This document shows, piece by piece, positions 63,546 through 64,000 of a DNA stretch of 64,000 nt; positions within the stretch are counted from its first letter, which is position 1; each line of letters opens with the position of its first letter. The position numbers were made by a program, and so were the translations under genes. This DNA comes from Pandoraea faecigallinarum. GTDB lineage: Bacteria; Pseudomonadota; Gammaproteobacteria; Burkholderiales; Burkholderiaceae. Below the pieces are notes generated by a model. The model made no database searches and was not told where the DNA came from. It worked only from the letters and a program-made list of their open reading frames with translations. The stretch is taken from positions 3,348,001 to 3,412,000 of the forward strand of contig NZ_CP011807.3 in the NCBI RefSeq assembly GCF_001029105.3, given 5' to 3'.

Positions 63546-64000
63546 ATGGCGGGACCGGCCTTGAAGATCGAGCGGTTGACGCGCGAGGCGTTTGCGCCGT
63601 TTGGCGACGTGATCGAGTTGGCGGGGGCGAAGCATTTCGCGATCAATGGCGGGACGACCGAGCGTTTTCACGATTTGGCGACGGTGGATTTGGGGCCGCA
63701 GGGCGGGCGTACGCTGGTCAACGTCTTCCGGGGGCAGCCCAGGCAGTTGCCGTATGAGGTGAAGATGTTGGAGCGTCACCCGCTGGGCAGTCAGGCGTTC
63801 ATTCCGCTGAAGACGACGCCGTACCTCGTGGTGGTTGCGCCGGCGGGCGAGTTGGACGTGAACAAGATGCGCGCGTTCGTCTCGGAGGGTTGGCAGGGGG
63901 TGAACTATGCGAAGGGCGTGTGGCACCACCCGCTGTTGGCGCTCCATGAGGTGAGCGACTTCGTAGTGGTGGACCGGGGCGGCGAGGGTCACAACTGCGA
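63546..64000 (+). CDS. allA: Ureidoglycolate lyase (3' partial)
   Basis: Splits ureidoglycolate to glyoxylate and urea. It starts at ATG 63546 with AAGGAG 7 bases upstream, and 151 codons are visible before the window ends; the family has about 165-170. The sequence [50 protein letters not shown] and so on through [20 protein letters not shown] matches AllA. The last conserved motif is the cupin-like WHHPL. The frame is open to base 64000. Confidence 0.92.
   Translation, partial: MAGPALKIERLTREAFAPFGDVIELAGAKHFAINGGTTERFHDLATVDLGPQGGRTLVNVFRGQPRQLPYEVKMLERHPLGSQAFIPLKTTPYLVVVAPAGELDVNKMRAFVSEGWQGVNYAKGVWHHPLLALHEVSDFVVVDRGGEGHNC

Overview
The window is a GC-rich beta-proteobacterial chromosome segment. 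It is almost certainly Burkholderiales, and Pandoraea or a close Burkholderiaceae relative is my best guess. The basis is the gene order ppx / ppk1 / phoR-phoB-phoU-pstBACS / glmM-folP-ftsH-rlmE / yhbY / greA / carB-LysE-carA, a general porin of the burkholderial type, a solitary rpsU, and codon usage rich in GC third positions. The genus is inferred from gene content, not from a database search.

Bases 1-10,130 are an insertion-sequence graveyard. It holds a partial IS3-family element, a second IS3 fragment, a tRNA-Arg(CCU) with its terminator, and the N-terminal end of a tyrosine integrase. Next comes an IS3-family element split by an intact IS66 element with a perfect 8-bp target duplication, then a frameshifted IS5 fragment, intact galE, a multiply broken ABC exporter cut by another IS3-family element, and the broken ATPase end of a second, AT-richer ABC transporter followed by a frameshifted small gene. 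It reads as a decayed genomic island.

Bases 10,130-31,500 hold mixed housekeeping and niche genes: a CsgG-like lipoprotein, a glycosyltransferase-9-like protein, a WbuC cupin, rpsU, a porin, a lysine/alanine-rich histone-like protein, an MscS channel, and methylmalonate-semialdehyde dehydrogenase with a divergent LysR regulator. A five-gene efflux operon follows (membrane fusion protein, double-ATPase ABC protein, two ABC-2 permeases, outer-membrane factor), divergent from a TetR/CecR-type regulator with a 21-bp palindrome between them. Then come tRNA-Pro(UGG), sixA and an OlsB-like acyltransferase.

Bases 31,500-55,600 are core genome. The phosphate regulon (pstSCAB-phoU-phoB-phoR) and polyphosphate genes (ppk1, ppx) are linked by PhoB-box-like sequences before pstS and ppk1. 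They are followed by cell-wall, folate, protease, rRNA-methylation and transcription-factor genes and the carbamoyl-phosphate synthase genes carA and carB, with a LysE-family exporter between them.

Bases 55,600-64,000 carry a carbon/nitrogen scavenging region: an FCD-GntR regulator, a GH37 trehalase and an SDR dehydrogenase in one operon whose upstream region is occupied by an IS1111-type (IS110 family) element, then a DctA-type symporter, allantoicase and the start of ureidoglycolate lyase. The most unusual points are the IS1111 element ending only a few bases before the SDR start codon, a 52-bp palindrome with IS-end-like arms inside the loop of the ppk1/phoR terminator, the nested IS66-in-IS3 structure, and the decayed ABC exporter remnants.
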